NCBI GenBank assembly: GCA_037893245.1
Contig: JBAIAA010000524.1
Coordinates: 124,001 to 188,000, forward strand
DNA length: 64,000 bases
Origin: Crossaster papposus
Lineage: Eukaryota > Echinodermata > Asteroidea > Velatida > Solasteridae
Direction: 5' to 3'
Part shown: one piece after another, positions 60,101-64,000 of the stretch
How the letters are laid out: the number at the start of each line of letters is the position of its first letter
Position numbering within the stretch: the stretch's first letter is position 1
Position numbers and translations under genes: made by a program
The notes under the pieces: model-generated
Database searches by the model: none
What the model saw: the letters and a program-made list of their open reading frames with translations, nothing else
Told to the model about the DNA's origin: nothing

Positions 60101-63075
60101 AATCCAAAACGACAATTCCCGGTTACAAAAATTGATTTATACAAAACTTTTTTTAAGAATCGTTATTTTCTTGTCCCATCGGACACAAAGTTCTTTGGCA
60201 ACAACCAAGAATTTTCAATTTTGGGTATTCAAATTCAAAAGTTGACTGGAGTGGATTTGCACCTCCGACCTTCAGAATTCTTCATTTTTTTGGTTTTACA
60301 TTGACATGTACAGTGTGCAGGAAATTTTTTACGCAAATGTGAATGCGAATTTGACGTCACAAAGAATTTGCTGCAAAATTTGGCGGATTTGAACTTGCCC
60401 TGATACCACAAAAATTTTGAGTTCTGTACATGTGATATGGAAAAATAGTTTTTCCTTTAAAACACTATTATTTCACTACTTCTATACTATTTCTTCACAA
60501 AATGTACATGTAGTTAATAAGAAGGCATACTAAAGATAACAAATATGAATGAATCTGAAGAAAAATCTCATTATTCATTATTTTGCAGTTTACTCCACTA
60601 TGCCCTGTGGCCAGTTTTGTGTCATCTTTGCCAGAACCGCCATATAGTCGTAGCGAATAGCACATAGTGCATGTATAGGTGTTTACAAGTTTATAGGACC
60701 ATGTCTATACAGGAAGTTACAGTGTCTGTTCTTGCAGACGGTCTTATGTACATGTTACTTGGTGATGATGGAGTTTATGTACAGACTAGGGAAAGGGAAG
60801 GGGGAAAGTGGGAAGGGAAGGGGGGAGGGTCAGTTGACCCAGTGACATCCACACCTTGTTTTTTTAACAGTGTTTGTGCCTCACAGTGTACAGACGAGAC
60901 GCGATCAAGCAGAATCAGTCGGAAATGTACGAAGAAGGCAGTTTAGTTCTTTTCTTCCGTTAAAATCTTCTTGATATTTAACCCTCCTATGGTTTCACCT
61001 TTCAAAACCTTTCAAAATCTGCTTACTGGGCAAAATGGATATAAAAAAGTATGAACCTTTCAAAACGCTCCAGAATTTGTTGCTACTGCGCTACTACACC
61101 TTTCAATACCTTTTGAAAGGAATTGAAAGGTAGAAAAACTGGGCTATGGTATACCCCTATGATACAGGTATGGGAAGTGTATCAGAAAACGGCCAGACCT
61201 TCCAAAACCTTGCGAAAGAAAATGAAAGGTGGAGCTATTGCTCAACCAAATATCAGTACAGTTGCTATGCATACATGGTTTGACCTTTCAAAACCTTTTG
61301 AAATGTTTTGAAAGGTAGAATTACTCCCCAGCACATTATATAGAATATCTCTCACAGAAAACAGCTAAACATTTCAAAACATTTCAACTTTTATTTGGTA
61401 TGGTATGCACAAAAGGTTTAGTTTCAGCAGATCGCAGCGAAGCGGCTGCTCTACTGGGCACGACACCCCGATCCATACCCAGGTCGTCTGCAAGTGATCT
61501 GGTGTCCCTCTCGAAACGGCGGACGGGATTCCGCTCCAAATCGCTAACGCCGGCCGCCGGCTTGGGCGGCCGGCCGCGGAGTGGGAAAGTTGGTTTTCCC
61601 CTTTCCCAGTAATCACAGTCCATGATTACTGCAGTAGGGTTTCCCCTTGACATATGATACCTCACACCAGTTTGTTCAGAGAGTTGTTTTACCTTTTAAA
61701 ATCTTCCATAGGTTTCTTTTGTCAGACAGCTTTCCCACCTTTCAAAACCTTTCAGTCCAGAAACTTGAAAGGTATTGTTTTTCTCACACCAGTTTGTTCA
61801 GAGAGTTGTTTTACCTTTCAAAATCTTTCATAGGTTTCTTTTGTCAGACAGCTTTTTCACCTTTCAAAACCCTTTAGTCCAGGAAACTTGAAAGGTTTTG
61901 AAAGGTCTGACAGCTCTATGGTAACTGCACGGTATATAAGAGGGTTAATCAAACCCTCGCTTACCTCCGATTCAGACTCTGACGTTGTCTTCTCTGAGCC
62001 GCTCATGGACCCTTCCTCGCTCATTTCTGCATCGAAAAAACAATTGACACATCATCAAATCTAAATAGACGACAAAACTCCTCAGGTTTGTGCACATAGA
62101 ACACATTAGCCATCCTCTTTAAACCGAGCTACATATTTGTGTGGCTTGAATTTTTCTTTTTCTTTCTTTTCAGTCAGTTAAATGAAAGCTAATCATAGGT
62201 TTTGATGAGGGACATGCTAACATCATTTTTCTGTTGAAAAATCGAAAAGTGCATAATGACCCGCTCCTACGAAACCCGACAGAAGTCGCACAGGCTATTT
62301 TGAGATACAGCTCGTCAAAGTTGAAATGGGGTGAAAAATCAGAATTGTTTTTCCGTTACTTTTTTATTCTTTAATTTGTACCCTCAGTTAAACAAAATCA
62401 ACTTTATTGATGTGAAAGTACAAAAATAAAGTTAACTTTTAAACGCATTTAACTTATTATTTGATTCCCATAGAAATTGCAGTCCTACAATCCTCATAAA
62501 ATTGGAAGTATGTATGGTATTAAGGTGGTTTTGGTACCAAATGAAAGCTAAAGATGTGACTCATGATCAGAGAGTCATGATCAGTTTGAATCCAGCTGCT
62601 GGTTATCTCCTTGAGCTTTGTCCTTGAGCAAGCCACTTCACACTCACTTACCCCTCTCCACCCAGAGGAGTATAAATAGGTAATGGCATTAGCTGGGAAG
62701 TCACATGTGATGGACTGGCATCCCATCCAGCATGTTCAGGGGGACTAGAAATATTCTCAGTTGTTTTTATGCTACTGAAACCGGAGTTAAACACCGGTAT
62801 CTGATGAGTCCAGTTAAGCTTAGGGCAGACTTTGCTTCCTAGACACCATGATCTTGAAAACTCAGAGTACCAATCCAAGCCGGCATCCAGAAATCGCTAT
62901 GACAAATCACTGTTATCTGAAATTCATGCACAAATATCGCCTTCTTTCAAACGAAAACAAAAAACAACAACGTCAAATTACCTTCCTCCGCGATATCTGC
63001 CACTCCAACGTTGTCATCTTGCATGAAGGCCGGACTGCCAATGAGGTACGGCAAGGCACGATGAGCGTACAAGTC
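30045..63075 (-). CDS. WASHC2: WASH complex subunit 2 (FAM21), 28 exons, 5' end outside window
   Basis: WASHC2 is the long unstructured-tail subunit of the WASH complex, which activates Arp2/3 on endosomes. In known homologues its LFa motifs bind retromer VPS35 and its CPI motif binds capping protein. Exons in transcript order: 62982-63075, 61965-62026, 60024-60095, 58954-59028, 57670-57736, 54760-54885, 54307-54443, 53678-53759, 53388-53515, 53031-53084, 51152-51299, 50486-50610, 49906-50126, 49610-49736, 49147-49244, 48757-48856, 48430-48537, 47451-47573, 46119-46586, 44352-44516, 42597-42749, (34582-40032), 32650-32775, 32296-32494, 31422-31793, 31019-31119, 30676-30859, 30045-30199. All have AG acceptors and GT donors, and every phase joins. 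The total is 1289 codons plus stop without the giant exon, or 3106 with it. Diagnostic matches to the family are DLYxHRxLPYLIGS at the start, FADELTARI, GKKIPAGAV, LNKGRAKISTKRRAPSRR (CPI) and the C-terminal SIFDDPLNAMGK. The head domain and promoter are not in the window. Confidence 0.95.
30385..30600. repeat. Degenerate 20-24-bp minisatellite in WASHC2 last intron
   Basis: Around nine diverged units of the type CCCAACCGGCTTTCTGCCGG alternate through the intron between exons 27 and 28. The unit has an internal CCGG...CCGG symmetry. Open frames across it on both strands are repeat artefacts. Confidence 0.8.
30676..30859 (-). CDS. WASHC2: WASHC2 exon 27: SDLFSDSTNIFEDIP
   Basis: It encodes PDKDEGDLFATKKPASKKTK, then SDLFSDSTNIFEDIPSSKTK and KESELFTDAAE. 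It matches the SNLFDDNIDIFADL region of vertebrates. The acceptor is TTGCTCAG and the donor is GTAAAC. 184 nt, phase 0 to 1. A degenerate minisatellite occupies the intron beyond its donor. Confidence 0.92.
30910..30958 (-). repeat. TTAACCAG-family fragment
   Basis: GTCGGCTCGGTGATGTTAAA followed by ATAATCCTGTCGCGAACTGGTTAA, the end shared with 43333-43574 and 49032-49128. Confidence 0.65.
31019..31119 (-). CDS. WASHC2: WASHC2 exon 26: VLEDDDLFATASP
   Basis: It encodes ETKTSSAPVLEDDDLFATAS, then PVKTKKKKDTKKVE. This corresponds to vertebrate LLEDEDDLFTDQKVKK. The acceptor is CTTTCAG and the donor is GTTTGT. 101 nt, phase 1 to 0. Confidence 0.92.
31282..31385. repeat. Decayed hAT MITE fragment
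   Basis: It retains AAGGAATGCCTT and the terminus GACCCGACTACACCTCTG of the 234-bp family, truncated at the other side. Confidence 0.55.
31422..31793 (-). CDS. WASHC2: WASHC2 exon 25: several LF motifs
   Basis: It contains SDMFENDDKDLFASSP, DPFGEDLFGGAPE and LADDELFGTDTTKKK, three LFa-type motifs separated by Lys/Ser/Pro linkers, as in the distal tail of vertebrate FAM21. The acceptor is TTTTCACAG and the donor is GTGTGA. 372 nt, phase 1 to 1. A decayed hAT MITE end lies just beyond the donor (about 31282-31385). Confidence 0.92.
32296..32494 (-). CDS. WASHC2: WASHC2 exon 24: capping protein interaction (CPI) motif
   Basis: It opens with GRAKISTKRRAPSRRLR. Together with LSSLNK this follows the CPI pattern of FAM21 (L-x-x-x-N-K-x-R-x-K-x-x-x-K-R-R-x-P-x-R), which in vertebrates uncaps actin filaments by binding CapZ. 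A Gly/Ser linker follows. The acceptor is GAACAG and the donor is GTAAGG. 199 nt, phase 0 to 1. Confidence 0.93.
32604..32636 (+). repeat. (GTT)n microsatellite
   Basis: About ten GTT units immediately downstream (in transcript sense) of the donor of the exon at 32650-32775. Confidence 0.95.
32650..32775 (-). CDS. WASHC2: WASHC2 exon 23: SNIVIDPTALRPG and start of CPI
   Basis: It encodes SNIVIDPTALRPGATPPSRE, then VEPEGVSFDEPPKLQTLSS and LNK. This matches vertebrate NLAINPAALLP and GVSFDLP. The final LSSLNK begins the capping-protein-interaction motif completed in the next exon. The acceptor is AATTGCAG and the donor is GTGAGG. 126 nt, phase 0 to 0. A (GTT)n microsatellite (about 32604-32636) lies directly beyond the donor. 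Confidence 0.93.
32776..34581. other. WASHC2 intron between giant exon and exon 23
   Basis: It holds a poly-T/poly-G run (33282-33301) and a hairpin GTTGACTGCTGTGAT / ATCACAGCAGTCAAC (33518-33600). Nothing coding was recognised. Confidence 0.6.
34582..40032 (-). CDS. Giant 5451-nt in-frame cassette exon within WASHC2
   Basis: An open frame of 1817 codons is bounded by acceptor TTTTGTCTACACCCAG at 40033 and donor CTTCAG|GTGTGG at 34581. It is phase 0 on both sides and so is compatible with the phase-0 junction of exons 21 and 23. Residue order within the exon: about 60-170, proline-rich heptads (RPLSPPT and variants); then a low-complexity Pro/Ser region; about 660-790, four KPLPxIP motifs; about 850-1400, seven SELMxKLxRKR motifs; about 1500-1690, three copies of a block with DFQK or EFQK; the end reads SAGRKLQ. 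It is basic and predicted disordered, with no enzymatic domain. The motifs suggest SH3/profilin binding and short amphipathic helices, which is inference. I recognise no homologue. An alternative is a separate nested gene, since the frame continues upstream to an ATG at 40125 and downstream to TAG at 34561-34563, but the splice sites and phases favour a WASHC2 cassette. Confidence 0.65.
40033..42596. other. WASHC2 intron upstream of the giant exon
   Basis: It holds an inverted-repeat element (41210-41472) and a short hairpin AGTTGTCTCATAAATCTGAG (42052). No exon recognised. Confidence 0.6.
41210..41472. mobile_element. 260-bp inverted-repeat element in WASHC2 intron
   Basis: ATTGTGACCGTCCACAACGA with AAGGGCTGTAAAGT at the left is mirrored by ACTTTACAGCCCTTTTGTCG and TGGATGGTCAAAATTGTG at the right. 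The superfamily is unknown. Confidence 0.75.
42597..42749 (-). CDS. WASHC2: WASHC2 exon 21: ends GGKRISMLQ, upstream partner of giant exon
   Basis: It encodes RNRTPSASSISENISPKPFS, a Ser/Pro linker, and ends LAKAGGKRISMLQ. Joined to exon 23 it gives GKRISMLQ-SNIVIDPTALRP, matching vertebrate IGKIQANLAINPAALLP, so the canonical message skips the giant exon. The acceptor is CGAACAG and the donor is GTTGGA. 153 nt, phase 0 to 0. Confidence 0.88.
43333..43574. mobile_element. TTAACCAG MITE
   Basis: 242 bp with ends TTAACCAGTTCGCGCC and GGCGCGAACTGGTTAA. It is CpG-rich relative to the intron. Fragments of the same family occur at 30910, 44909-45110 and 49032. Confidence 0.78.
44352..44516 (-). 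CDS. WASHC2: WASHC2 exon 20: KMPAGAVSMF module
   Basis: It encodes SPPPAATKPKMPAGAVSMFS, then GADPSAITRQISSG and a Lys/Glu-rich run. KMPAGAVSMFSGADP is PAGAV-type module 4. The acceptor is GTTTCAG and the donor is GTAGGC. 165 nt, phase 0 to 0. Confidence 0.92.
44640..44885 (+). mobile_element. tRNA-derived SINE
   Basis: The head CTGTCGTAGTGGTT resembles an A box, and GGAGTTCGAATCTTGCCC contains a B box (GTTCGAATC) about 40 bp later. A non-tRNA body follows and the tail includes AGAGCGCTTTTGAGAAATCA, related to the L2-like tail at 300-378. It is inserted in a WASHC2 intron, opposite in orientation to the gene. Confidence 0.75.
44909..45110. repeat. Diverged TTAACCAG-family copy
   Basis: CCCGGGATTATTTTGACATTG and TTTCCGGCCACGC resemble internal parts of 43333-43574. 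The termini are lost. Confidence 0.5.
45121..45182 (+). repeat. tRNA-like sequence (SINE head or tRNA remnant)
   Basis: GATAGCTCAGTTGGTAAGGC is a good A-box/D-arm sequence. The expected GGTTCGAATCC is degraded to GGTTACAGGCTCC. No intact tRNA fold or CCA context, so it is a remnant. Confidence 0.5.
45232..45610 (+). mobile_element. TTAA-flanked MITE, copy 4, complete
   Basis: 379 bp between TTAA at 45228-45231 and TTAA at 45611-45614. The ends are AGGTAGGATACACCATTGG and ATGGTGTATACTACCT. Confidence 0.82.
46119..46586 (-). CDS. WASHC2: WASHC2 exon 19: two LFa motifs and KPATPEV repeats
   Basis: This is the largest canonical tail exon seen (468 nt, 156 codons, phase 0 to 0). It contains SLFSDEDEDDLFGKA and DLFDDDVDDDLFGGGGG, then a tandem array of six 9-residue units of the type KPATPEVKA, the last reading KPATPEVEE. 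It ends TDPLFGDH. The acceptor is AACATCAG and the donor is GTGAGT. The high GC content and unit similarity of the array suggest recent 27-bp tandem expansion, so its length may vary between individuals. Confidence 0.92.
47451..47573 (-). CDS. WASHC2: WASHC2 exon 18: VFDDEDVLF motif
   Basis: It encodes MTRHRTKSKSVFDDEDVLFN, then IKEEAPPVDLFGSTSPVSA. VFDDEDVLF is an LFa variant, and DLFGSTSP follows. The acceptor is TTTGATCAG and the donor is GTAAGA. 123 nt, phase 0 to 0. The Met is internal. Confidence 0.9.
48191..48424 (+). mobile_element. hAT-type MITE inserted at a WASHC2 splice donor
   Basis: 234 bp, ends CAGGGATGTAGTCGAGTCC and GGGCTCGACTACAACTCTG. The 8-bp duplication CTTACCGG flanks it at 48183-48190 and 48425-48432. 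On the minus (gene) strand that octamer is CCGGTAAG, that is the last bases of exon 17 plus its donor. Same family and length as 6730-6963. Confidence 0.9.
48430..48537 (-). CDS. WASHC2: WASHC2 exon 17: LFDNDEEEDHLF motif; donor duplicated by a MITE
   Basis: It encodes RRNKTPKSRTTLSLFDNDEE, then EDHLFGGAEQVKIDEP. One LFa motif is present. The acceptor is TTCTCCAG and the donor is GTAAGC, 108 nt, phase 0 to 0. The last three exon bases and the GTAAG donor are part of the 8-bp target duplication of a hAT-type MITE (48191-48424), so an identical CCG|GTAAG occurs again at 48183-48190. Use of that distal copy would read into the element and meet TGA within about 50 nt. Confidence 0.9.
48757..48856 (-). 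CDS. WASHC2: WASHC2 exon 16: KKPAGGVALFGDADMF module
   Basis: It encodes TTKKKPAGGVALFGDADMFS, then TSPKAEEPEPAPVK. KPAGGVALFGDADMF is PAGAV-type module 3. The acceptor is TGCTAG and the donor is GTCAGA. 100 nt, phase 2 to 0. Confidence 0.9.
49032..49128 (-). repeat. TTAACCAG-family end, duplicated subunit
   Basis: GCCTCGGCTCGGTGATGTTA with AAATAATCC occurs twice in tandem (about 40-bp unit) before the terminus GGCGCGAACTGGTTAA. Confidence 0.65.
49147..49244 (-). CDS. WASHC2: WASHC2 exon 15: LFDDIEGDGDEDLF motif
   Basis: It encodes SDMKKKASGGLFDDIEGDGD, then EDLFGATSKPKE. One LFa motif is present. The acceptor is CAATCTCAG and the donor is GTAAGC. 98 nt, phase 0 to 2. The donor-side intron carries two decayed TTAACCAG-family repeat fragments (about 49032-49128). 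Confidence 0.9.
49610..49736 (-). CDS. WASHC2: WASHC2 exon 14: LFGDLEGEEDSLF motif
   Basis: It encodes SQTVPSKSKTPLFGDLEGEE, then DSLFADKENIKVPPATK. PLFGDLEGEEDSLFADKE is an LFa motif. The acceptor is TTCTGCAG and the donor is GTGATT. 127 nt, phase 2 to 0. Confidence 0.9.
49906..50126 (-). CDS. WASHC2: WASHC2 exon 13: LPPGAVSMFG module and MFDEEEGDLF
   Basis: It opens with LPPGAVSMFGTLDPLAAKR (PAGAV-type module 2). A Glu-rich run and a Pro/Lys linker follow, and then GGMFDEEEGDLFAANAN, an LFa motif with Met in the first position. The acceptor is GGCACAG and the donor is GTATGG. 221 nt, phase 0 to 2. Confidence 0.92.
50486..50610 (-). CDS. WASHC2: WASHC2 exon 12: DLFDGEQDGDLFGG motif
   Basis: It encodes EVAKKTVDLFDGEQDGDLFG, followed by a Lys/Ala-rich linker ending DSKKK. 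One LFa motif (LFDGEQDGDLF) is present. The acceptor is TTTCATAG and the donor is GTCTGT. 125 nt, phase 1 to 0. A dispersed repeat (50651-50922) lies in the intron just upstream in the transcript. Confidence 0.9.
50651..50922 (+). repeat. Dispersed repeat, copy 2
   Basis: Counterpart of 5562-5834, from CATACGCACTGTGGACCTCC to GGAATGTCCACAG, in a WASHC2 intron. It shares GGGTTAGGGTTATATATAGA. Confidence 0.8.
51152..51299 (-). CDS. WASHC2: WASHC2 exon 11: LFDDNEEEDGGLF motif
   Basis: It encodes ESSRKKKLGAVKKASRMPEK, then AAGGGGLFDDNEEEDGGLF. The LF-acidic-LF pattern is a classical LFa retromer-binding motif. The acceptor is TTACAAAG and the donor is GTACGG. 148 nt, phase 0 to 1. Confidence 0.9.
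51300..53030. other. WASHC2 intron between exons 10 and 11
   Basis: Besides the MITE at 51789-52027 I recognise nothing. A 64-codon minus frame at 52483-52677 has no family match. Confidence 0.55.
51789..52027. mobile_element. GGCCAATTTCATAGAGC MITE, copy 3
   Basis: 239 bp with ends GGCCAATTTCATAGAGCTGC and CAGCTCCGTGAAATTGGCC. Internally close to copy 1 (9082-9319) but inverted in its centre. Confidence 0.85.
53031..53084 (-). CDS. WASHC2: WASHC2 exon 10: 54-nt candidate microexon
   Basis: It encodes KALFMRATSAAKERRGST between acceptor TTTCTAG and donor GTGAGT, phase 0 to 0. It lies between two phase-0 boundaries, so it can be in or out without a frame change. The basic Ala/Arg composition suits the linker, but there is no family-specific motif. 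It may be alternatively spliced or a false exon. Confidence 0.5.
53388..53515 (-). CDS. WASHC2: WASHC2 exon 9: GKKIPAGAV module 1
   Basis: It encodes TEEMEKPTTKSGKKIPAGAV, then PLFPEPSVEDNLFGSSPK. GKKIPAGAV is identical to the vertebrate WASHC2 segment and is followed by an NLFGSSP motif. The acceptor is GTACTAG, the donor is GTAAGT, 128 nt ending in phase 0. It is the first of four related PAG(A/G)V modules in this gene. Confidence 0.93.
53678..53759 (-). CDS. WASHC2: WASHC2 exon 8: GGLFDEAPKPRPS
   Basis: Eighty-two nt encode GGLFDEAPKPRPSSHRSRDD and then HIYEDIN. One GLFDE half-motif is present. The acceptor is TGTTTCAG and the donor is GTAAGT. Phase 0 in and phase 1 out, with the split codon (a|cc, Thr) completed in the next exon. 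Confidence 0.85.
54307..54443 (-). CDS. WASHC2: WASHC2 exon 7: SPFSKKGGLFSSGGGLFGDD
   Basis: It encodes ENMFAESTGVAEEDEDSPF, then SKKGGLFSSGGGLFGDDEDK. This matches vertebrate [24 protein letters not shown], a recognised WASHC2 segment with LFa-type motifs. The acceptor is TCCTTAG and the donor is GTGTGT. 137 nt, phase 1 to 0. Confidence 0.93.
54760..54885 (-). CDS. WASHC2: WASHC2 exon 6: basic Lys-rich linker
   Basis: It encodes ETKRDRTISEVSGTSTSSKG and then a KKRKKGTPKDKAGKRRS basic run, like the KEKKERRTPS stretch after FADEL in vertebrates. The acceptor is a clear CATTTTTTTACCCTCATCGACGCAG-type tract and the donor is GTGAGT. 126 nt, phase 1 in and phase 1 out. The open frame continues upstream through the acceptor as a Cys-rich ORF, listed separately. 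Confidence 0.85.
54886..55220 (-). other. Unassigned Cys-rich open frame continuous with WASHC2 exon 6
   Basis: Upstream of the exon 6 acceptor the same frame stays open to an in-frame stop near 55220. It reads STHWQRQCFGSRIRQEFRDQ, a Met at 55147 (MEEIPVGNRAFTISARDD), then PCGVRCDRKSCRLCKGASC with six cysteines. It is GC-rich and coding-like compared with the introns around it. It could be an alternative 5' extension of exon 6, an exon of a nested gene or a decayed insertion. I recognise no family. The acceptor at 54886 has a better pyrimidine tract and fits exon 5, so the WASHC2 model does not need this segment. Confidence 0.35.
54886..57669. other. WASHC2 intron between exons 5 and 6
   Basis: The lower part is the unassigned Cys-rich frame (54886-55220). 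A CCTTCCTTTCC pyrimidine run lies at 55533-55563. The segment 57540-57650 shares words (CTACGG, GTAGCC, GACAGCCAAGTAATTC) with 45850-45960 and 58830-58930, probably one decayed repeat family. Confidence 0.5.
57670..57736 (-). CDS. WASHC2: WASHC2 exon 5: FADELTARI block
   Basis: It encodes GDAFADELTARIGTASSKAN and DE. FADELxARI is a short, strongly conserved WASHC2 signature. Sixty-seven nt, phase 0 in and phase 1 out, donor GTACAT. The acceptor TTTTTCAG is embedded in the end of a 23-bp minisatellite (57739-57970), which supplies its pyrimidine tract. Confidence 0.93.
57739..57970 (+). repeat. 23-bp minisatellite overlapping a splice acceptor tract
   Basis: About ten units built on ACACAGGAGGTTAAAGGTC. 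The first unit abuts the acceptor of exon 5, so on the gene strand the repeated GACCTTTAACCTCCTGTGTT forms the branch-point/polypyrimidine region. Confidence 0.93.
57981..58065. repeat. Decayed GGCCAATTTCATAGAGC MITE end
   Basis: GGAGCCAATTTCACAAAAATT and TGCAAAAACAGGGTTACAAA match the left half of that family. The right half is absent. Confidence 0.45.
58954..59028 (-). CDS. WASHC2: WASHC2 exon 4: first LF acidic motif
   Basis: It encodes SHSESENDLFEGEKSSDEEE and EEKQK. NDLFEGEKSSDEEE corresponds to the first DLF/acidic block of the tail (CDLFADSEKEEE in vertebrates). The acceptor is TTTGTAG, the donor is GTAATT, 75 nt, phase 0 to 0. Confidence 0.88.
59216..59392 (-). mobile_element. tRNA-derived SINE, minus orientation
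   Basis: Reading the minus strand, GTGGCCTCGTGGTCTGG (A-box-like) is followed by GGGTTCGATTCCAGCC (B box) and then GGGCGTGTGCCCTTGGGCAA, typical of a SINE body with an L2-like segment. Confidence 0.7.
59407..59860. mobile_element. 454-bp inverted-repeat element
   Basis: TATATGTGACCCGCTCCATC with GTAATCAGGAATAAGTC at the left is mirrored by GACTTATTCCTGATTTCGAT and GGAGCGGGTCACATATA at the right. Non-autonomous, superfamily unknown. It sits next to the SINE in the intron between exons 3 and 4. Confidence 0.8.
60024..60095 (-). CDS. WASHC2: WASHC2 exon 3: acidic linker
   Basis: Seventy-two nt, phase 0 to 0, encode YTDETESESELDIATKN and KPSQVAT. The acceptor is TTTCTAG and the donor is GTAGGT. 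The Ser/Glu-rich composition continues the preceding exon. The phase fit on both sides supports it, although the sequence alone is not family-diagnostic. Confidence 0.75.
60980..61915. repeat. CTTTCAAAACCTTTTGAAAG palindrome cluster
   Basis: At least a dozen ACCTTTCAAAACCTTT words and their inverses stud this intron segment. A unit of about 121 bp beginning CTCACACCAGTTTGTTCAGA is duplicated in tandem (about 61663 and 61784). The decayed transposase HTH fragment lies inside the cluster. Confidence 0.75.
61384..61620 (-). pseudogene. Decayed mariner/Tc1-type transposase helix-turn-helix fragment
   Basis: The minus frame contains GRPPKPAAGVSDLERNPVRR, then FERDTRSLADDLGMDRGVV and SAETKPF. This resembles the N-terminal HTH region of Tc1/mariner-type transposases (GRPxK, ERNPxRSxRxLAxxLGxS, LKPF). 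Only the DNA-binding part is present, with no DDE catalytic domain in the following sequence, so it is a remnant in a WASHC2 intron between exons 2 and 3. The family call is by pattern only. Confidence 0.45.
61965..62026 (-). CDS. WASHC2: WASHC2 exon 2: acidic Ser/Glu linker
   Basis: It encodes EMSEEGSMSGSEKTTSESE, the equivalent of the SSEEGS acidic/serine stretch that follows the head in vertebrate FAM21. The acceptor is GATGCAG and the donor is GTAAGC. Sixty-two nt complete the split Glu codon from exon 1 and end in phase 0. The methionine is internal, because exon 1 joins in frame. Confidence 0.88.
62560..62840. repeat. L2/SINE-like retroposon fragment
   Basis: CCTTGAGCAAGCCACTTCAC, CCACCCAGAGGAGTATAAAT and TGTGATGGACTGGCATCCCA are phrases typical of L2-related elements. 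Boundaries are unclear. Confidence 0.5.
62982..63075 (-). CDS. WASHC2: WASHC2 exon 1 of those visible: end of head domain
   Basis: It reads DLYAHRALPYLIGSPAFMQ and then DDNVGVADIAEE, which matches the conserved block that closes the globular head of FAM21. The acceptor is a pyrimidine-rich tract ending TCGGCAG and the donor is GTAATT. It enters in phase 0 and leaves in phase 1. The preceding exon is not found in 63076-64000, so it lies beyond the window edge. A plus-strand open frame over this exon (62848-63192) is a shadow. Confidence 0.93.
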
Positions 63076-63522
63076 CTGCCGACAAACGAGAGGAGAAAAT
63101 TAGAAGAACTTATGCGTGCCGTAACAGGTGGTATTAACTTGGCCGAGCTTCCTAGTGGTTTACAGAAGATGGAAATCAAGTTGGGCAACTAGGTGCTGAC
63201 GGATGACACAAGACGCACTTCCTGGTTACGCATTAAGAAACTACCCTGCATTGTAGACAATCTCAGGCCTTTGTTTTTTAAGCCCTATAAATAAACCGCG
63301 TTATATTTAAACTCTCTTAGCGACAGGGGAAGGCATTGGATAAGAGGGGCGGGAATGCGGGATCATCTTATATCTATAGACAAAACAATTTGAGAAAACT
63401 TGTTTAGGACGTTTTTACAGTCTGAGTGTGTTCTACTGTGCATTTGTTCGTCATAAAGTGTTCATTGCAGCCTAAGGACAGTCAGAACAATAGATACCAT
63501 TTTTCAGTTTTTATCAATTTCA
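63076..63522. other. WASHC2 intron upstream of the first visible exon
   Basis: No further exon found. The plus-strand frame ending at 63192 looks protein-like but overlaps the verified minus-strand exon. Confidence 0.55.
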
Positions 63523-63896
63523 AGGTAGGATACCCTATTGGTATAATTGCTTGAATTATCAAGAATGAGTGGATTTGGAGGGTTGTATTGTATAGAAAAT
63601 ATCGTTTGACTGATCTGTCCGAAGTTTTACAACCGTGGATTCCAGAGAGAAAAAAAATTAAAATGGCGTTTGTTTTTAACAAGCGCCTGGCAGTTGTTCT
63701 TGTTGTTCTTCTTTTTTTTCGCGATCGCCATCTACAATCAGGATTTTTTATATAAAATTCAGTTTTTCGGAACAATTACAAGATATCTAGCGCAATAATT
63801 TTGCTTGTTGCCTAGAATCATTTTTTACTTTCGAATAAGTAAGGTATTTCTTAATAATTTGTTAGTAAACAATTTTGATATCGGCAAATGGTGTAT
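63523..63896 (+). mobile_element. TTAA-family MITE, copy 5
   Basis: It starts AAGGTAGGATACCCTATTGG and ends near AAATGGTGTATCAAAAGG. Diverged and without clear TTAA flanks. Confidence 0.72.
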
Positions 63897-64000
63897 CAAA
63901 AGGAATTATACAATGTTACAACATTTGCTTATGCTGTAATTTGGCTGAAAGATGCTATCTTTGTGTACAAATAGTGTCTCTCTCCGAGACTCAAAAAGCC

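Noticed and set aside
62848-63192. Plus-strand 114-codon frame ending LPSGLQKMEIKLGN
   Set aside because: It overlaps the verified minus-strand WASHC2 exon (DLYAHRALPYLIGS); no family resemblance and no supporting splice context.

Overview
This is eukaryotic, metazoan DNA. Genes are split by GT-AG introns, intergenic space is large, and more than a dozen families of short inverted-repeat elements are scattered through it. TTAGGG-type arrays and the repeat content suggest a marine invertebrate deuterostome, most likely an echinoderm such as a sea star. That assignment is inference from memory of repeat types and is not proven here.

The right half (30045-63075, minus strand) is one gene, WASHC2 (FAM21), the tail subunit of the WASH complex. 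I could chain 28 exons with matching splice phases. They run from the end of the conserved N-terminal head (exon 1 of those visible, 62982-63075) to the stop codon at 30045-30047. The promoter, 5' UTR and most of the head domain lie beyond the right edge. The exons encode many LFa motifs (L/M/V-F, acidic stretch, L-F) known in this family to bind retromer VPS35, a repeated PAGAVxxF module, a conserved FADELxARI block, the capping-protein-interaction (CPI) motif, and a C-terminus SIFDDPLNAMGK. Without the giant exon the visible coding part is 1289 codons.

The most unusual object is a 5451-nt open exon (34582-40032, 1817 codons) between the exon ending at 42597 and the exon starting at 32775. 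It has an acceptor, a donor and phase 0 at both ends, so it can be included or skipped without shifting the frame. It encodes a proline-rich region of RPLSPPT-type heptads, four KPLPxIP motifs, seven copies of an SELMxKLxRKR helix motif and a C-terminal threefold repeat. I recognise no known counterpart in WASHC2 of other animals.

The left half (1-30000) is gene-poor. It holds one clear exon of a claudin/PMP22-fold membrane protein (14285-15011, minus strand), a young small LTR retrotransposon (22238-24236), two foldback elements with telomere-like cores, hAT-type MITEs with 8-bp target duplications, a 1.4-kb terminal-inverted-repeat element, TTAA-flanked MITEs, and several minisatellites. 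The same repeat families sit in the WASHC2 introns. In two places they touch splice sites: a hAT MITE duplicated the donor of the exon at 48430-48537, and a 23-bp minisatellite forms the polypyrimidine tract of the exon at 57670-57736.
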